From Sporocytophaga sp. (GTDB lineage Bacteria > Bacteroidota > Bacteroidia > Cytophagales > Cytophagaceae): a stretch of 64,000 nucleotides of DNA. The notes beneath the pieces are model-generated. The model did no database searches. It had not been told where the DNA came from and saw only the letters and a program-made list of their open reading frames with translations. This document shows, piece after piece, positions 37,752 through 47,176 of the stretch. Location: the NCBI RefSeq assembly GCF_017745095.1, contig NZ_JAGHZZ010000009.1, positions 214,169 through 278,168 of the forward strand, written 5' to 3'. Both the position numbers and the translations under genes were made by a program. Within the stretch, counting starts at the first letter, position 1; every line of letters begins with the position of its first letter.

Positions 37752-39053
37752 ATGATATTGGTTTTAGTGCCTCAACTTACAAACAGGCTAACATATATTT
37801 TTGATTTTTATTTTAAGGAATTATTCAAATCGGATTATGAGTTTACTACGGATGCTGAAAAATTCAAAGACTTTAGTCAGGCGAAGTTTTCGTATGGTTT
37901 TAAGCAATTAAATGATGAATTATTCTTTGAAGCAAATCAGCTTTTATTTGAAGCCAATATTTCTATAATAGATATCAGTTTCGGGATATATAAAGAAATA
38001 AAAACTTTATTTCCTGTAAAAACCGGAGCTCTCCCATTCGATCCATTTGCTGCTGGCTTTTATATGATCACAAGGTACGAAGAATATCTACCTCATAAAA
38101 AAGACAGGCACAACCGATACAAACCTGAGAGTAGCGTCGCTATTTCAGGAGGTTTTCTTGAAAAACCGATAGTCAATTTCTGGGCTTTGGTGATTAAGGA
38201 AATCATCAATAACAAGTACCCTCAGACTATAAATAATGTAGGTGCTTACACCTTCCAGCCTACTCTTGATATTGATAATGCATATGCCTATAGGTATAAA
38301 GGAGTTTTAAGAACAAGTTTATCACTTGCTCAAAGACTTGTTAAGCTTGAGTTCAATAAATTAAGTAAGCGTATCAAAATACATATGGGGAAACTTCAGG
38401 ATCCCTATGATACTTATGATAAACAAAGAAGAATTCATCGGGCTTATAAAATAACTCCTAACTACTTTTTCCTTTTGGGCGATTATGGCAAGTATGACAA
38501 AAACCTTCCCTATGACAATGAGCATATGGTGAAGCTTGTCAAAAGTCTTGGGGAAGAAGCACCTATTGGATTACATCCTTCTTATGGCTCCAATGCTTCA
38601 GAGAGCAAACTTTTAACGGAGAAGAAAAGATTGGAAAGTATACTTTCCCGTCAAGTCACAAAAAGCAGGCAGCATTATATAAAACTTACTCTTCCCGAAA
38701 CATACAGAAATCTATTGAAAGCTGGCATCAAAGAGGATTACTCTATGGGTTATTCAACAAAGATAGGATTCAGAGCCGGTACCTGCAGCTCTTTCCTGTT
38801 CTTTGACCTGGAAAAAAATATAACGACTGACCTTAGAATCTACCCCTTTGCTTTTATGGATAGCACATTAAAGTTTTTCCTGAAAGTGCGTTCAAAGGAA
38901 GTAATCAATCACGTCACCCCGCTAGTCAATGATGTTAAAAAAGTAGGAGGGCAGCTTATCTTCATCTTTCATAATGAGTCTTTAGGAAATGAAAGACAAT
39001 GGAAGAACTGGGGAGAGGTTTATGAAAAAGTAATACGATTGGCAAAAGAGTGA
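37752..39053 (+). CDS. Polysaccharide deacetylase family protein with DUF7033-like N-terminus
   Basis: 433 residues. N-terminal half (LVPQLTNRLTYIFDFYFKELF, FDPFAAGFYMITRYEEY) matches the domain that precedes carbohydrate deacetylase barrels in this phylum. The second half shows PTLDIDNAYAYRYKG (D-D pair of the catalytic barrel) and IGLHPSYGSN (metal His-type). It should remove acetyl groups from an envelope polysaccharide. First of a group with a FemAB-like protein and a second deacetylase, probably one surface-polysaccharide cluster. Confidence 0.78.
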   Translation: MILVLVPQLTNRLTYIFDFYFKELFKSDYEFTTDAEKFKDFSQAKFSYGFKQLNDELFFEANQLLFEANISIIDISFGIYKEIKTLFPVKTGALPFDPFAAGFYMITRYEEYLPHKKDRHNRYKPESSVAISGGFLEKPIVNFWALVIKEIINNKYPQTINNVGAYTFQPTLDIDNAYAYRYKGVLRTSLSLAQRLVKLEFNKLSKRIKIHMGKLQDPYDTYDKQRRIHRAYKITPNYFFLLGDYGKYDKNLPYDNEHMVKLVKSLGEEAPIGLHPSYGSNASESKLLTEKKRLESILSRQVTKSRQHYIKLTLPETYRNLLKAGIKEDYSMGYSTKIGFRAGTCSSFLFFDLEKNITTDLRIYPFAFMDSTLKFFLKVRSKEVINHVTPLVNDVKKVGGQLIFIFHNESLGNERQWKNWGEVYEKVIRLAKE

Positions 39054-39102
39054 CTTTCTGATTAATTTCAAAATCTAATTCCCTAAAGATTAAGTCTCCT
39101 TA

Positions 39103-40044
39103 ATGAATAAAAAAGACTATTTCAGAAGTTACTGTGCAAAGCAAAAAGACATACCTCTTTTTCTTACACCTGCATGGATGGATCTGATCTGTGGTGATAA
39201 CTGGGATGTCTTGATAGAAGCTAAAGGAGAAAATATTCATGGTTTTTTAATTTTCCCTCTTAATCAAAAACTGGGATTTAAAAGAATTCTTCAACCTCAA
39301 CTTACCCCATACTCAGGAGTCTGGATCAATTACCCAGATGGACAAAAAGATCTGACAAAAATTGCTTACGAGAAAAAAGTATTGTCGTCTTTAATTGAAC
39401 ATCTACCTGAATTCGACGAGTTGAACCTTAATCTTTACCCAACCTTTACAAACTGGCTTCCTTTTTATTGGAAGGAGTTTAAACAAACTACGAGATACAC
39501 ATATAAAATATTTAAAGGCCAAAATCCTGAAGCACTAAAATTACAAGTTAAAGATTCAGTGAGAAGGGAACTTGCAAAGGCAGAGCGTACATTGGAAGTA
39601 TTTGAATCGGAAGATGTTAAGGATTTATTTGACTTTAAAGTAAGATCATTTAAAGAGCAGGATATCAGTTTCAATTTAAGTTACTCCTTCATCAAAAGGT
39701 GTGTTGATTATTGTATCAATGCAGGGATGGGACAAATATTATATGCCAAAGATGAAGAAGGGGCGGTACATGCCGGTGTTTTTCTCGTCTGGGATAGAAA
39801 CTGCATTTATTACCTGTTTGGAGCTGCCGACCCTGAGCATAAAAATTCGGGAGCTTTGACCTATCTCCTTTGGAACGGAATTGAAATGGCTCAGTCGCAA
39901 ACCAAGGATTTCGATTTTGAAGGTAGTATGCTGGAACCGGTGGAACAGTTTTTCAGAAATTTCGGAGCAACTCAACTTCCATATCACCAGATTTTGAAAC
40001 GTAATTCACTTTTATTAAAGTTAAAAAGTGCTCTGGGAAAATGA
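39103..40044 (+). CDS. GNAT/FemAB-like acyltransferase
   Basis: 313 residues. Opening with TPAWMDLICGDNWDVLIE and VKDSVRRELAKAERT, SFKEQDISFNLSYSFIKRCVDYCI and AGVFLVWDRNCIYYLFGAADPEHKNSGA mark a FemAB-like double-GNAT fold that transfers amino acids or acyl groups onto envelope precursors. Its stop overlaps the next start (ATGA), so it is translationally coupled with the second deacetylase. Exact acceptor unknown. Confidence 0.75.
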   Translation: MNKKDYFRSYCAKQKDIPLFLTPAWMDLICGDNWDVLIEAKGENIHGFLIFPLNQKLGFKRILQPQLTPYSGVWINYPDGQKDLTKIAYEKKVLSSLIEHLPEFDELNLNLYPTFTNWLPFYWKEFKQTTRYTYKIFKGQNPEALKLQVKDSVRRELAKAERTLEVFESEDVKDLFDFKVRSFKEQDISFNLSYSFIKRCVDYCINAGMGQILYAKDEEGAVHAGVFLVWDRNCIYYLFGAADPEHKNSGALTYLLWNGIEMAQSQTKDFDFEGSMLEPVEQFFRNFGATQLPYHQILKRNSLLLKLKSALGK

Positions 40045-41057
40045 ACATAAAAGAAAACTTGTTCACCCCGATTCTGAAAGTTTGTGCGTCCGCTCTGCCT
40101 TTCGGGGTTCTTAAGAAATTAACAGGACAAGAAGTAATATTTCCTACCTATCACCTGGTCTCTAATCAAGAAGTGCCGCATGTTGGTAATCTATATCAGA
40201 TCAGAAGCGAAAAATTATTTCATGAAGACCTTGAGTTTATGCTCAAGCATTTTAACCCCATATCCATTGATGAACTTTTAAAATGGAGAAATGGCCAATT
40301 AAGGCTTAATAAACCCTCATTTTTTTTGTCGTTTGATGATGGGTTAAGAGAAGTAAATGAAGTCATTGCGCCCATACTTATAAAAAAGGGAATACCTGCA
40401 GCATTTTTTATTAATCCGGCCTTTGTAGACAATAAGGAATTGATGTTCCGAAATAAGGCAAGTTTGCTTATAGATCGGTTCAAAAAACGAAAGATCAATT
40501 TTAAAAGAACAATTGATACAACTGGAGTTAATGAGGACCAATTCATTCAAATTGTGAAATCGGTGAAATACCGAGAAAGAGATATACTTGATAAACTAGC
40601 TCTTGCTTCGGAATTTTCATTTTCCGACTATTTGAATGAAAAGAAGCCATACCTGGAATCCGAAAAAATATTGCAGCTAAAACTGCAGGGTTTTCATATT
40701 GGGGCTCACAGTGTGGATCATCCTTTATATGAACAGATTACGCTGCAAGAGCAAGTTGTTCAAACTTCAGAAAGTGTTGATTTTATTATTAGTAAGAATT
40801 TTTCCAAGTTGAGGACTTTTGCGTTCCCTTTCACGGACCATGGCGTTTCTAAAACTCTATTTAATCAGATGTATGAAAATATGAGACTAGATTGCTCTTT
40901 TGGAGTGGCAGGTATAAAGCATGAAAATTTTAAATTTCATTTTCAAAGAATACCAATGGAAAAAAGTCTTGATTCTGCTCGAAAGATTATTGCTGCAGAA
41001 TACATATATTATATCCTGAAAACTCCTTTAGGGAAAAACCATATAAATAGAAAGTAA
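40041..41057 (+). CDS. Polysaccharide deacetylase (NodB-type)
   Basis: 338 residues. NodB motifs: FFLSFDDGLREV (motif 1, Ser in place of the usual Thr before FDDG), IGAHSVDHPLYEQI (motif 2, H-x3-H), and FAFPFTDHG (motif 3-like). This is a metal-dependent N- or O-deacetylase of the carbohydrate esterase 4 family. No clear signal peptide. Coupled with the FemAB-like gene before it, and upp starts one base after its stop. Confidence 0.83.
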   Translation: MNIKENLFTPILKVCASALPFGVLKKLTGQEVIFPTYHLVSNQEVPHVGNLYQIRSEKLFHEDLEFMLKHFNPISIDELLKWRNGQLRLNKPSFFLSFDDGLREVNEVIAPILIKKGIPAAFFINPAFVDNKELMFRNKASLLIDRFKKRKINFKRTIDTTGVNEDQFIQIVKSVKYRERDILDKLALASEFSFSDYLNEKKPYLESEKILQLKLQGFHIGAHSVDHPLYEQITLQEQVVQTSESVDFIISKNFSKLRTFAFPFTDHGVSKTLFNQMYENMRLDCSFGVAGIKHENFKFHFQRIPMEKSLDSARKIIAAEYIYYILKTPLGKNHINRK

Positions 41058-41058
41058 C

Positions 41059-41706
41059 GTGTTTGTGCTCACTCAATCCCCGTCAATTGCAGATCGCTTT
41101 TTAGCTGAACTAAGGTCTGTTGAAATTCAGAAAGATAGCATGCGTTTCAGACGTAATATGGAACGTCTTGGAGCTCTGATTGCCTATGAAATTTCAAAGG
41201 AATTAAATTACAAAAAGGAAGAAGTACAAAGTCCTCTGGCTAAAGCTTCAACTTATGCACTCGAACAAAAGATCGTAATCGGTGCAATTTTAAGAGCTGG
41301 TATTCCCTTTTTTCAGGGGTTTTTAAATATGTTTGATCAGGCTGAATCAGCTTTTGTAGCCGCTTATAGAAGCACCAAGTCAGAGGAAAACGGCAATGTC
41401 GAAATAAATATGGATTATATTGCGTCGCCCGATTTAACAGGTAAAGTGTTGATACTTACCGATCCAATGCTGGCAACGGGTAAATCTCTTGTGGTAGCTT
41501 ACCGAACTTTGTTAAAATACGGAACACCTGCAGAAGTACATTTGGCTGCTGTATTATCTAGTAAAGAAGGAATTGAATATGTAAAGAAGGAAATTCCTGA
41601 AGCAAAACTTTGGACCGTTGCTATTGACGAAAAAATGAATGAAAAATTTTTTATAGTACCAGGTCTGGGAGATGCAGGGGATTTGGCTTTCGGAGCTAAA
41701 AAATAA
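41059..41706 (+). CDS. upp: Uracil phosphoribosyltransferase
   Basis: 215 residues from a GTG start at 41059. Landmarks: IVIGAILRAGIPFFQGFLNM, LILTDPMLATGKSLVVAYRTL (PRPP loop) and FFIVPGLGDAGDLAFGA at the end (uracil-binding). It salvages uracil to UMP. Placed directly after polysaccharide genes, one base from the previous stop, so likely co-transcribed although functionally unrelated. Confidence 0.93.
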   Translation: MFVLTQSPSIADRFLAELRSVEIQKDSMRFRRNMERLGALIAYEISKELNYKKEEVQSPLAKASTYALEQKIVIGAILRAGIPFFQGFLNMFDQAESAFVAAYRSTKSEENGNVEINMDYIASPDLTGKVLILTDPMLATGKSLVVAYRTLLKYGTPAEVHLAAVLSSKEGIEYVKKEIPEAKLWTVAIDEKMNEKFFIVPGLGDAGDLAFGAKK

Positions 41707-41792
41707 TCCTGAGAAGATTAGAAAATTAACCAAACTAAAGAAGGCCGAATTCCGTTATTTTTTAAACCACTCAAGTACACAGGTCCAATTTT

Positions 41793-42239
41793 ATGGTTAG
41801 CTTAATTCTCAAATACCTCATGGTTTTCCTTACAAGTATGTTAAAATTCATCGGAGGACCACTGCTTGGAGTTGCCTCAGGATTAAGCATATGGGAAACA
41901 GCTTTACTTACAATTCTCGGTATGATGACTACAGTTTTTCTAATGGTAAGTTTTATCGGCAGGCCATTTAAAAACTGGATTATGAAGACTTTCTACAAAA
42001 ACAGGAAACTGTTTTGTGATAGAAATAGAAGAATGGTTAAGATCTGGAGGAATTATGGATTAAAAGGCGTGGCATTTTTAACCCCAGTACTTTTCAGTCC
42101 AATAGGGGGAGCATTACTTGCCAGCTCTTTCGGGGAATCTGCCAAAAGAATTTTTCTTTACATGCTTGCCAGTTCAATTTTCTGGTCTATAATTTTTACC
42201 AGTGTAATTTTTCTGATTAAAAAGGTTCCGATTGTTTAA
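41793..42239 (+). CDS. Small integral membrane protein
   Basis: 148 residues with about four membrane helices (about 3-22, 27-52, 93-110, 118-142) and a very basic cytoplasmic loop around 58-80. The strand-turn GVAFLTPVLFSPIGGALLAS, a pair of prolines and glycines in a helix hairpin, resembles small multidrug-export/DedA-like membrane proteins. Not firmly assigned. Follows upp by 86 bp. Confidence 0.65.
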   Translation: MVSLILKYLMVFLTSMLKFIGGPLLGVASGLSIWETALLTILGMMTTVFLMVSFIGRPFKNWIMKTFYKNRKLFCDRNRRMVKIWRNYGLKGVAFLTPVLFSPIGGALLASSFGESAKRIFLYMLASSIFWSIIFTSVIFLIKKVPIV

Positions 42240-42375
42240 TCGGGATAGGATTTTAAGGATTAATAGGATTTAGTTTGCAACTTAATCCATTTAATCCTGA
42301 TTGAAAGTTTCTCATTAGATTGATCATCTTTAGGATGGGTAAAAATCCGTTAATCCCATATGCCATTTAATCTCG
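42236..42375. repeat. Palindromic intergenic repeat, AATCCCG family (copy 2)
   Basis: A run of GGATTAA/TTAATCC-type words (GGGATAGGATTTTAAGGATT, TTAATCCATTTAATCCTGATT, CCGTTAATCCC, TTAATCTCGATT) forming nested inverted repeats. Its right edge supplies the stop codon of the T9SS gene at 42367. Related to 26870-26950. Confidence 0.6.
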
Positions 42376-43776
42376 ATTCAAAAATATCTGTTTAATACTT
42401 TTTGTAGTCTCATCACTTACTTCCAGCAAATAAATTCCTTCCTGAAGCATTAAGGGAAGTTGCATAATAAATTTCTCACCACTAAAATTTGCATTTTCTC
42501 TTTTTAAAACTTCTTTCCCTGTTATGTCAAGTATGCGAATGTTTATTGGTCCTCTAAAGCTTCCTGCAATTGTTATAAACGAAGAAGCTGGTAGGGGATA
42601 AATAGAGAATGCAAGTTGCTCAAGCCTGTTTATAGATGATGGGCCGAAAATAGATTTTACAAATATCTGATTCCCGAAATAACTGACAGTGTATAAATTC
42701 CCACTTCCATCTTCAGTAAACATAAATCTTCCATAGCTCTCTAAAAGCCCATCCATGGAGTTATTCCATGATTTACTGACAAAATCTTTGTCAGAATATA
42801 TATTATTGGAAGTTTCCCTTTCCGGAGGAGATATAGAAGCCCAATAAGTACCCTGGCTATCTTTATACAAAGAGTTAGTTTGCTTATAATACGACCCTGT
42901 TAATGCTAAACTGTCATCCACCCAATGGACATTCCATTTATTATTTTGATTTGTAACATCACTTACTTTACATTTTACAGTAAATCCGTATCCAAAATTG
43001 CTATATACTCCATTGATGGCAGCAAGGATAATTCCGTCTTCGATGGCAATATTAAAAACATTATTTACCTTTAATTTATCATTAGAATATTTCACAGAAT
43101 AGGGTGCATCAATATTAATAATGAGGCGTTGCCATGATTCTCCTCCATTAGCTGAATGGAATACTCCAAAACGGCCTTCTGAACCAGTCTTCTCATCATG
43201 TACTCCTGCAAATATGTTTCCATCAGGAGCTACGGCTAAAGATTGAACGAGCAAATTGTCTTTACCGAATCCGGTATTTTTTGTGGTCCATGTTTCTGCA
43301 GAGTCAGTGGAAAGAAGAATTCCATTTCCGTTCCCTAAATTTTCAAAGTCCCATACACTACCTGTTCCGATTATAATTTTAGAGGAATTATGAAAGGCGA
43401 TTTTTCCTACAGCTATACGATAAGGAATCGAAGAAGCAGTCCAGGTGCTCCCGCTATCAATACTTTTATAAACTTTTCCCTTTCCGCCTGCAAGGAGGTA
43501 TTTGTCAGAATAAGCAACAAGGGTGAACAAAGAATCTTCATTATTTGAAACATTCAACCAGCTTTTGCCGGAATCATAACTTTTGAATATTCCGTTTTTT
43601 AACGTGGATATAATAATAACAGGGGAAGTTTTGCATGCATAAATACCTGTAATCAGTGTAGAAGGGGAAGTACCCAGAAGCTGCCATTCCTGTGCATGAA
43701 GGGAATGAATGCTAAATAGTAAAATGAAATTACAGACGAAAAATGTCTTTTTAAAGAAATTGATTGGCAGGAACAT
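42367..43776 (-). CDS. Asp-box (BNR) repeat protein with T9SS type A tail
   Basis: About 469 residues from the Met at 43776; the frame is open to 43842, but the internal start gives a signal peptide (MFLPINFFKKTFFVCNFILLF... ending HAQ). Asp-box motifs S-x-D-x-G-x-T-W recur: SYDSGKSWLN, SIDSGSTWTA, STDSAETWTT and a variant SANGGESWQR, indicating a seven-bladed sialidase/sortilin-like propeller. Tail: FSIYPLPASSFITIAG, ILDITGKEVLKR, EGIYLLEV, a sorting domain. Likely secreted and surface displayed; no catalytic set assigned. Confidence 0.85.
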   Translation of the reverse strand: MFLPINFFKKTFFVCNFILLFSIHSLHAQEWQLLGTSPSTLITGIYACKTSPVIIISTLKNGIFKSYDSGKSWLNVSNNEDSLFTLVAYSDKYLLAGGKGKVYKSIDSGSTWTASSIPYRIAVGKIAFHNSSKIIIGTGSVWDFENLGNGNGILLSTDSAETWTTKNTGFGKDNLLVQSLAVAPDGNIFAGVHDEKTGSEGRFGVFHSANGGESWQRLIINIDAPYSVKYSNDKLKVNNVFNIAIEDGIILAAINGVYSNFGYGFTVKCKVSDVTNQNNKWNVHWVDDSLALTGSYYKQTNSLYKDSQGTYWASISPPERETSNNIYSDKDFVSKSWNNSMDGLLESYGRFMFTEDGSGNLYTVSYFGNQIFVKSIFGPSSINRLEQLAFSIYPLPASSFITIAGSFRGPINIRILDITGKEVLKRENANFSGEKFIMQLPLMLQEGIYLLEVSDETTKSIKQIFLNRD

Positions 43777-43903
43777 GGCTTTAGGATTTAGAATAAATGC
43801 TGAATAAAAATTAAATCTAATGAAATGGAGGGGTTGAGTCAAAGGTATTTACTAAAAAAACTACTCCCAGAATTTTGTTCACTTCTGCGAGAATTATAAA
43901 AGG

Positions 43904-43973
43904 AGCTTAAAGCTGAAAGCAAAAAGCATAAAGTATTTTAACTTTAGGCTTTCCACTTTGTGCTTTAAGCTTA
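43904..43973. repeat. AGCTGAAAGC-family inverted repeat
   Basis: Left arm AGCTTAAAGCTGAAAGCAAA.. and right arm ..GCTTTAAGCTT are imperfect complements, placed directly after the map stop codon. It could act as a terminator for map. One of six copies of this family (5515, 5611, 43904, 47138, 49085, 53250). Confidence 0.6.
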
Positions 43974-43978
43974 AAAAG

Positions 43979-44743
43979 TTAATCCCAGATCTTATTCGCC
44001 TCAGTAAGAATTATTGGTTTCCCATCAGTGATGATCAAAGTATGTTCATGTTGTGCAACATAACTTCCATCTTTGGTAATATAGGTCCAGCCATCTCCCT
44101 TGTCATGAGCATAAGTCGCCTTTGTAGAAATAAAGGTTTCCACCGCTACAACAGAGTCTTTTTTAAACCTATGCTTGTTGTTTTTATCATTGAAACAAGG
44201 AATCTCTTCCGGAGCTTCATGTAGGCTTCTTCCTACACCATGTCCAACCAGGTTTTTGATAACTTTGAATCCTGCTTTCTTAGCTTCAGTTTCAATTAAT
44301 AAACCTATATCAGCTATTCTAACCCCGCCTTTGATTTGATGAATTGCCTTATAAAGGATGCTTCTTGAAGCTTCTACCAATGGCTTATGATTGTGAATGT
44401 CTTTTCCCAACACAAAGGAACCACCGTTGTCGGACCAGTATCCATCAAGTTCAGCTGATACATCAATGTTTATGAGATCGCCTTCTTTAAGAATTCTTTT
44501 TTCTGAAGGAATGCCATGAGCAATTTCGTCATTCAAGCTGATACAACTCCAGCCGGGAAAGCCATAGGTAAGTTTAGGTGCGGACCGAGCCCCAAACTTT
44601 CTTAGAATCTCTCCACCAAATTCATCAAGCTCTTTTGTACTCATGCCTGGTTTGGCATATTCACGCATCTGTTTTAATGTCAAAGCAACAGCATCGCTGA
44701 TTCTTTGCAATCCCTCTATATCTGCCTGTGATGAAATTGACAT
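43979..44743 (-). CDS. map: Methionine aminopeptidase, type I
   Basis: About 254 residues from the ATG at 44743 (the open frame extends 19 codons further without support). Metal ligands D94, D105, H168, E202 and E233 are all present, with H76 in NDEIAHG and LVGHGVGRSLHE as landmarks. It removes the initiator Met from new proteins. Here it is a single gene rather than in the ribosomal-protein operon, so another map copy may exist elsewhere. Confidence 0.93.
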   Translation of the reverse strand: MSISSQADIEGLQRISDAVALTLKQMREYAKPGMSTKELDEFGGEILRKFGARSAPKLTYGFPGWSCISLNDEIAHGIPSEKRILKEGDLINIDVSAELDGYWSDNGGSFVLGKDIHNHKPLVEASRSILYKAIHQIKGGVRIADIGLLIETEAKKAGFKVIKNLVGHGVGRSLHEAPEEIPCFNDKNNKHRFKKDSVVAVETFISTKATYAHDKGDGWTYITKDGSYVAQHEHTLIITDGKPIILTEANKIWD

Positions 44744-45165
44744 ACCCTTATTTATAATTATTACCCTATATAACGGATTAAGTTTTAATCCTGCTTGCAA
44801 TGCAAACCTAAGTAATTTTTCTGAAAGTTATTTCTCAGCTTATATGCTGTATAGAAAGGCTTGAATTACAAGTGATATTATTTTATAGGTGGTGGTTCTT
44901 TACTTTTGAGCATCATAAATGCCAAAGAAATGAGACTCCTTTAGTCAGAAATCTTGATTTTATCCTCAAAAGGAGCCAGGGTGTATTTTTAGTGACTTAT
45001 TAAATGTGCTTGAAATCCCTTAGTTTGATCGATATTTACTTCTTCACATTTTAAAGTTCCATTTGAAATAGATACACAATATTTTCCAGTGAAGGAAAAG
45101 ACTCATGGTAGTCTGATTCGTTCCCGTTTAATCTGGAATGATGCTAATTGTTAAGGATCTGAATA
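44744..45165. other. Gene-poor stretch with a possible decayed gene
   Basis: No intact gene. On the minus strand, 45102-44989 reads as a protein-like tail VFSFTGKYCVSISNGTLKCE... ending AHLISH, preceded in another frame by HHSRLNGNESDYHESFPSLE. This might be a frameshifted remnant, but the stretch is short. Confidence 0.3.
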
Positions 45166-45211
45166 ATGTAAAAAATCAAATTCTTCTTTACACAAAGAAG
45201 AATTTGATTTT
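45166..45211 (-). terminator. Strong terminator of the VOC gene
   Basis: Perfect 18-bp stem AAAATCAAATTCTTCTTT / AAAGAAGAATTTGATTTT with an ACAC loop; the A-run at the left gives a T-tract on the minus strand. Confidence 0.92.
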
Positions 45212-45243
45212 AAGAGGATTTTTTAATTTATGAATTCTGTAAA

Positions 45244-45627
45244 TTATTTTTTCTGCACCACAGTCAGCCTATTGCCATAGAGATCCAGGCAATGAAAAAA
45301 TTTACTGTCCTGCGTTGAAACTAGTGGTTCTGCAATCTTTACTCCGTTTTTCTTTACATGTGAGTATAATTGCTCAATGGCATCTGTATATATCACCAAT
45401 GTTGGCGCTCCTCCTGATTGCTTACCAATGGGCATTTTTGTAGCATCAACTTTCATAAACCATATTCCGAAATCATCATCTTCGGAGAATGCAATATGCA
45501 GATATCTTTGTCCGTCCGGAGTTACGCTATCATGGATTATTTTACATAAAAAGTTTTTTTGATAAAACTCCAAGGCCTTATCGTAGTCTTCAACAAGGAT
45601 CACAGCTCGCCCTAATTTGGTATTCAT
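45244..45627 (-). CDS. VOC (glyoxalase-like) family protein
   Basis: 127 residues with the beta-alpha-beta-beta-beta pattern of the vicinal oxygen chelate fold: GRAVILVEDYDKALEFYQKNF at the front, RYLHIAFSED, PTLVIYTDAIEQLYSHVKKNGVKI and FFHCLDLYGNRLTVVQ at the end. Possible metal ligands are E or H in those strands, but the substrate is unknown; relatives include dioxygenases and resistance proteins. Single gene with its own terminator. Confidence 0.85.
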   Translation of the reverse strand: MNTKLGRAVILVEDYDKALEFYQKNFLCKIIHDSVTPDGQRYLHIAFSEDDDFGIWFMKVDATKMPIGKQSGGAPTLVIYTDAIEQLYSHVKKNGVKIAEPLVSTQDSKFFHCLDLYGNRLTVVQKK

Positions 45628-45972
45628 AGTTGTGTTTATTTATTGCTATAGCGTTATTACTTTTTCAATCTTAATTTAATTTGCCAGTTCACCTTACTTT
45701 TCCTTTACCGTAAAGTTTTTCTTGCGAATTATTTTTATATCCACAAGCAATAATAAGAACAGCAAAGCAGAGGATAGGTTAATATTTTTTCGAAATTTTC
45801 TTGTAATACTTACATGTGAAGAATTTGAACTTCAGGATAAATTTAAAATAAATGTTAAGTATCAATGGAAATATTAGCTCACAAAAACGGGTTTATAATT
45901 GGAGGTGGATGGACATAAAATGATTTTCTAATACATTGAAAAATAGGGTCATGTAAATTTGTTTATTTAAAA
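45628..45972. other. Gene-free stretch upstream of the nuo genes
   Basis: AT-rich, no intact frame. A second TAAATTTG word at 45954-45961 lacks a matching upstream box at proper spacing. A lipoprotein-like fragment on the minus strand (IIACGYKNNSQEKLY, near 45745) has no start codon and is not called. Confidence 0.35.
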
Positions 45973-46004
45973 TTTAATCCTAATCTTATTAAGGTGTAGA
46001 TTTG
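45973..46004 (+). promoter_or_regulatory. Candidate promoter of nuoABCD
   Basis: TTTA (45973-45976), 20-bp spacer, TAGATTTG (45997-46004); the second box matches exactly. Predicted leader about 85 nt. Confidence 0.45.
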
Positions 46005-46096
46005 TATTCATCGATAATCAGGAATTGAAAAAGAGGGCTTACATTTACTTAAAATTTTATGTGTAAAGTCCTGATTATAAAATTAATTTCACAAGA

Positions 46097-46603
46097 ATGG
46101 ATCAGGTTAAAAATAGTCAGCTATCTGAATTTGGAATCATTTTCCTTTTTATAATCAGCGGAATATTATTTGCCGGGCTGGTTATGATTACTTCAAAAGT
46201 ATTAAGACCTCATCGTCCGAATGAAGAAAAACTAACTAGCTATGAATGCGGAGAGGACCCGGTCGGAAATGCATGGGGGCAATTTAACATGAGGTTTTAT
46301 ATCATAGCTTTAATTTTTATTCTCTTTGAAGTAGAGGTAGTTTTCTTATTTCCCTGGGCAACAGTATTCGGAAATAAAAAACTTATTGCAGCAACGGATG
46401 GTCTTTGGGCTTGGTTTTCAATTGGGGAAATGTTCATTTTTATAGCAATTCTGGCTCTGGGGCTTGCATATGCTTGGGCAAGAGGATATCTGGACTGGGT
46501 GAAACCGGATCAGGAAATTGCTCAATTCAAATCTCCTGTTCCAAAGAAATTATACGAAAATATCAATACCAAATATTCCGGGAAGACAACAATAGAAAGG
46601 TAA
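46097..46603 (+). CDS. nuoA: NADH-quinone oxidoreductase subunit A
   Basis: 168 residues, three membrane helices (about 12-36, 70-93, 108-127). [33 protein letters not shown] contains the conserved YECG...RFY and FEVE segments. It forms part of the membrane arm at the junction with the quinone site of complex I. First gene of a nuoA-B-C-D run, four bases before nuoB. Confidence 0.95.
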   Translation: MDQVKNSQLSEFGIIFLFIISGILFAGLVMITSKVLRPHRPNEEKLTSYECGEDPVGNAWGQFNMRFYIIALIFILFEVEVVFLFPWATVFGNKKLIAATDGLWAWFSIGEMFIFIAILALGLAYAWARGYLDWVKPDQEIAQFKSPVPKKLYENINTKYSGKTTIER

Positions 46604-46607
46604 ACAA

Positions 46608-47138
46608 GTGGGATTATTAGATCATAAATACGGACAAGGTGGCATAATTCTCACTAAGGCGGATGATGTCATCAACTGGGCCAGGCTATCTTCTATCTGG
46701 CCAATGGGATTTGGAATTGCATGCTGTGCCATTGAAATGATGTCTACATTTGCTTCTGGTTACGACCTGGAGCGCTTTGGGATATTTCCCAGACCTTCAC
46801 CAAGACAATCCGACGTCATGATCGTCGCTGGTACAGTGACCTTCAAAATGGCCGACCGTATCAGAAGATTGTATGAACAAATGCCGGAACCAAGATACGT
46901 CATCTCTATGGGATCTTGCTCCAACTGCGGTGGACCATATTGGGAACATGGATACCATGTAGTTAAAGGTGTAGACAGGATTGTTCCTGTAGATGTTTAC
47001 GTCCCAGGATGTCCGCCAAGGCCTGAGACACTTATTGGAGGCTTTATGAAGCTTCAGGAAAAAATCAGAACGGAAACCATAAAGGAACCGAAGCTTATCA
47101 ACAAGGTGCTTGGGAAGAAGAAGGCTATTAAGTTGTAA
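46608..47138 (+). CDS. nuoB: NADH-quinone oxidoreductase subunit B
   Basis: 176 residues from a GTG start. The ligands of iron-sulphur cluster N2 are visible as C39 and C40 ([10 protein letters not shown]), C104 ([10 protein letters not shown]) and C135 ([10 protein letters not shown]). It carries electrons to ubiquinone or menaquinone. Separated from nuoC by a 229-bp spacer filled with repeat sequence. Confidence 0.96.
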   Translation: MGLLDHKYGQGGIILTKADDVINWARLSSIWPMGFGIACCAIEMMSTFASGYDLERFGIFPRPSPRQSDVMIVAGTVTFKMADRIRRLYEQMPEPRYVISMGSCSNCGGPYWEHGYHVVKGVDRIVPVDVYVPGCPPRPETLIGGFMKLQEKIRTETIKEPKLINKVLGKKKAIKL

Positions 47139-47176
47139 GTTTAAGTGGAAAGCTTAATGTAAAAAGTGAAATTAAA

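Noticed and set aside
45735..45830. Minus-strand lipoprotein-like fragment
   Set aside because: An in-frame stop precedes the hydrophobic segment and there is no start codon.
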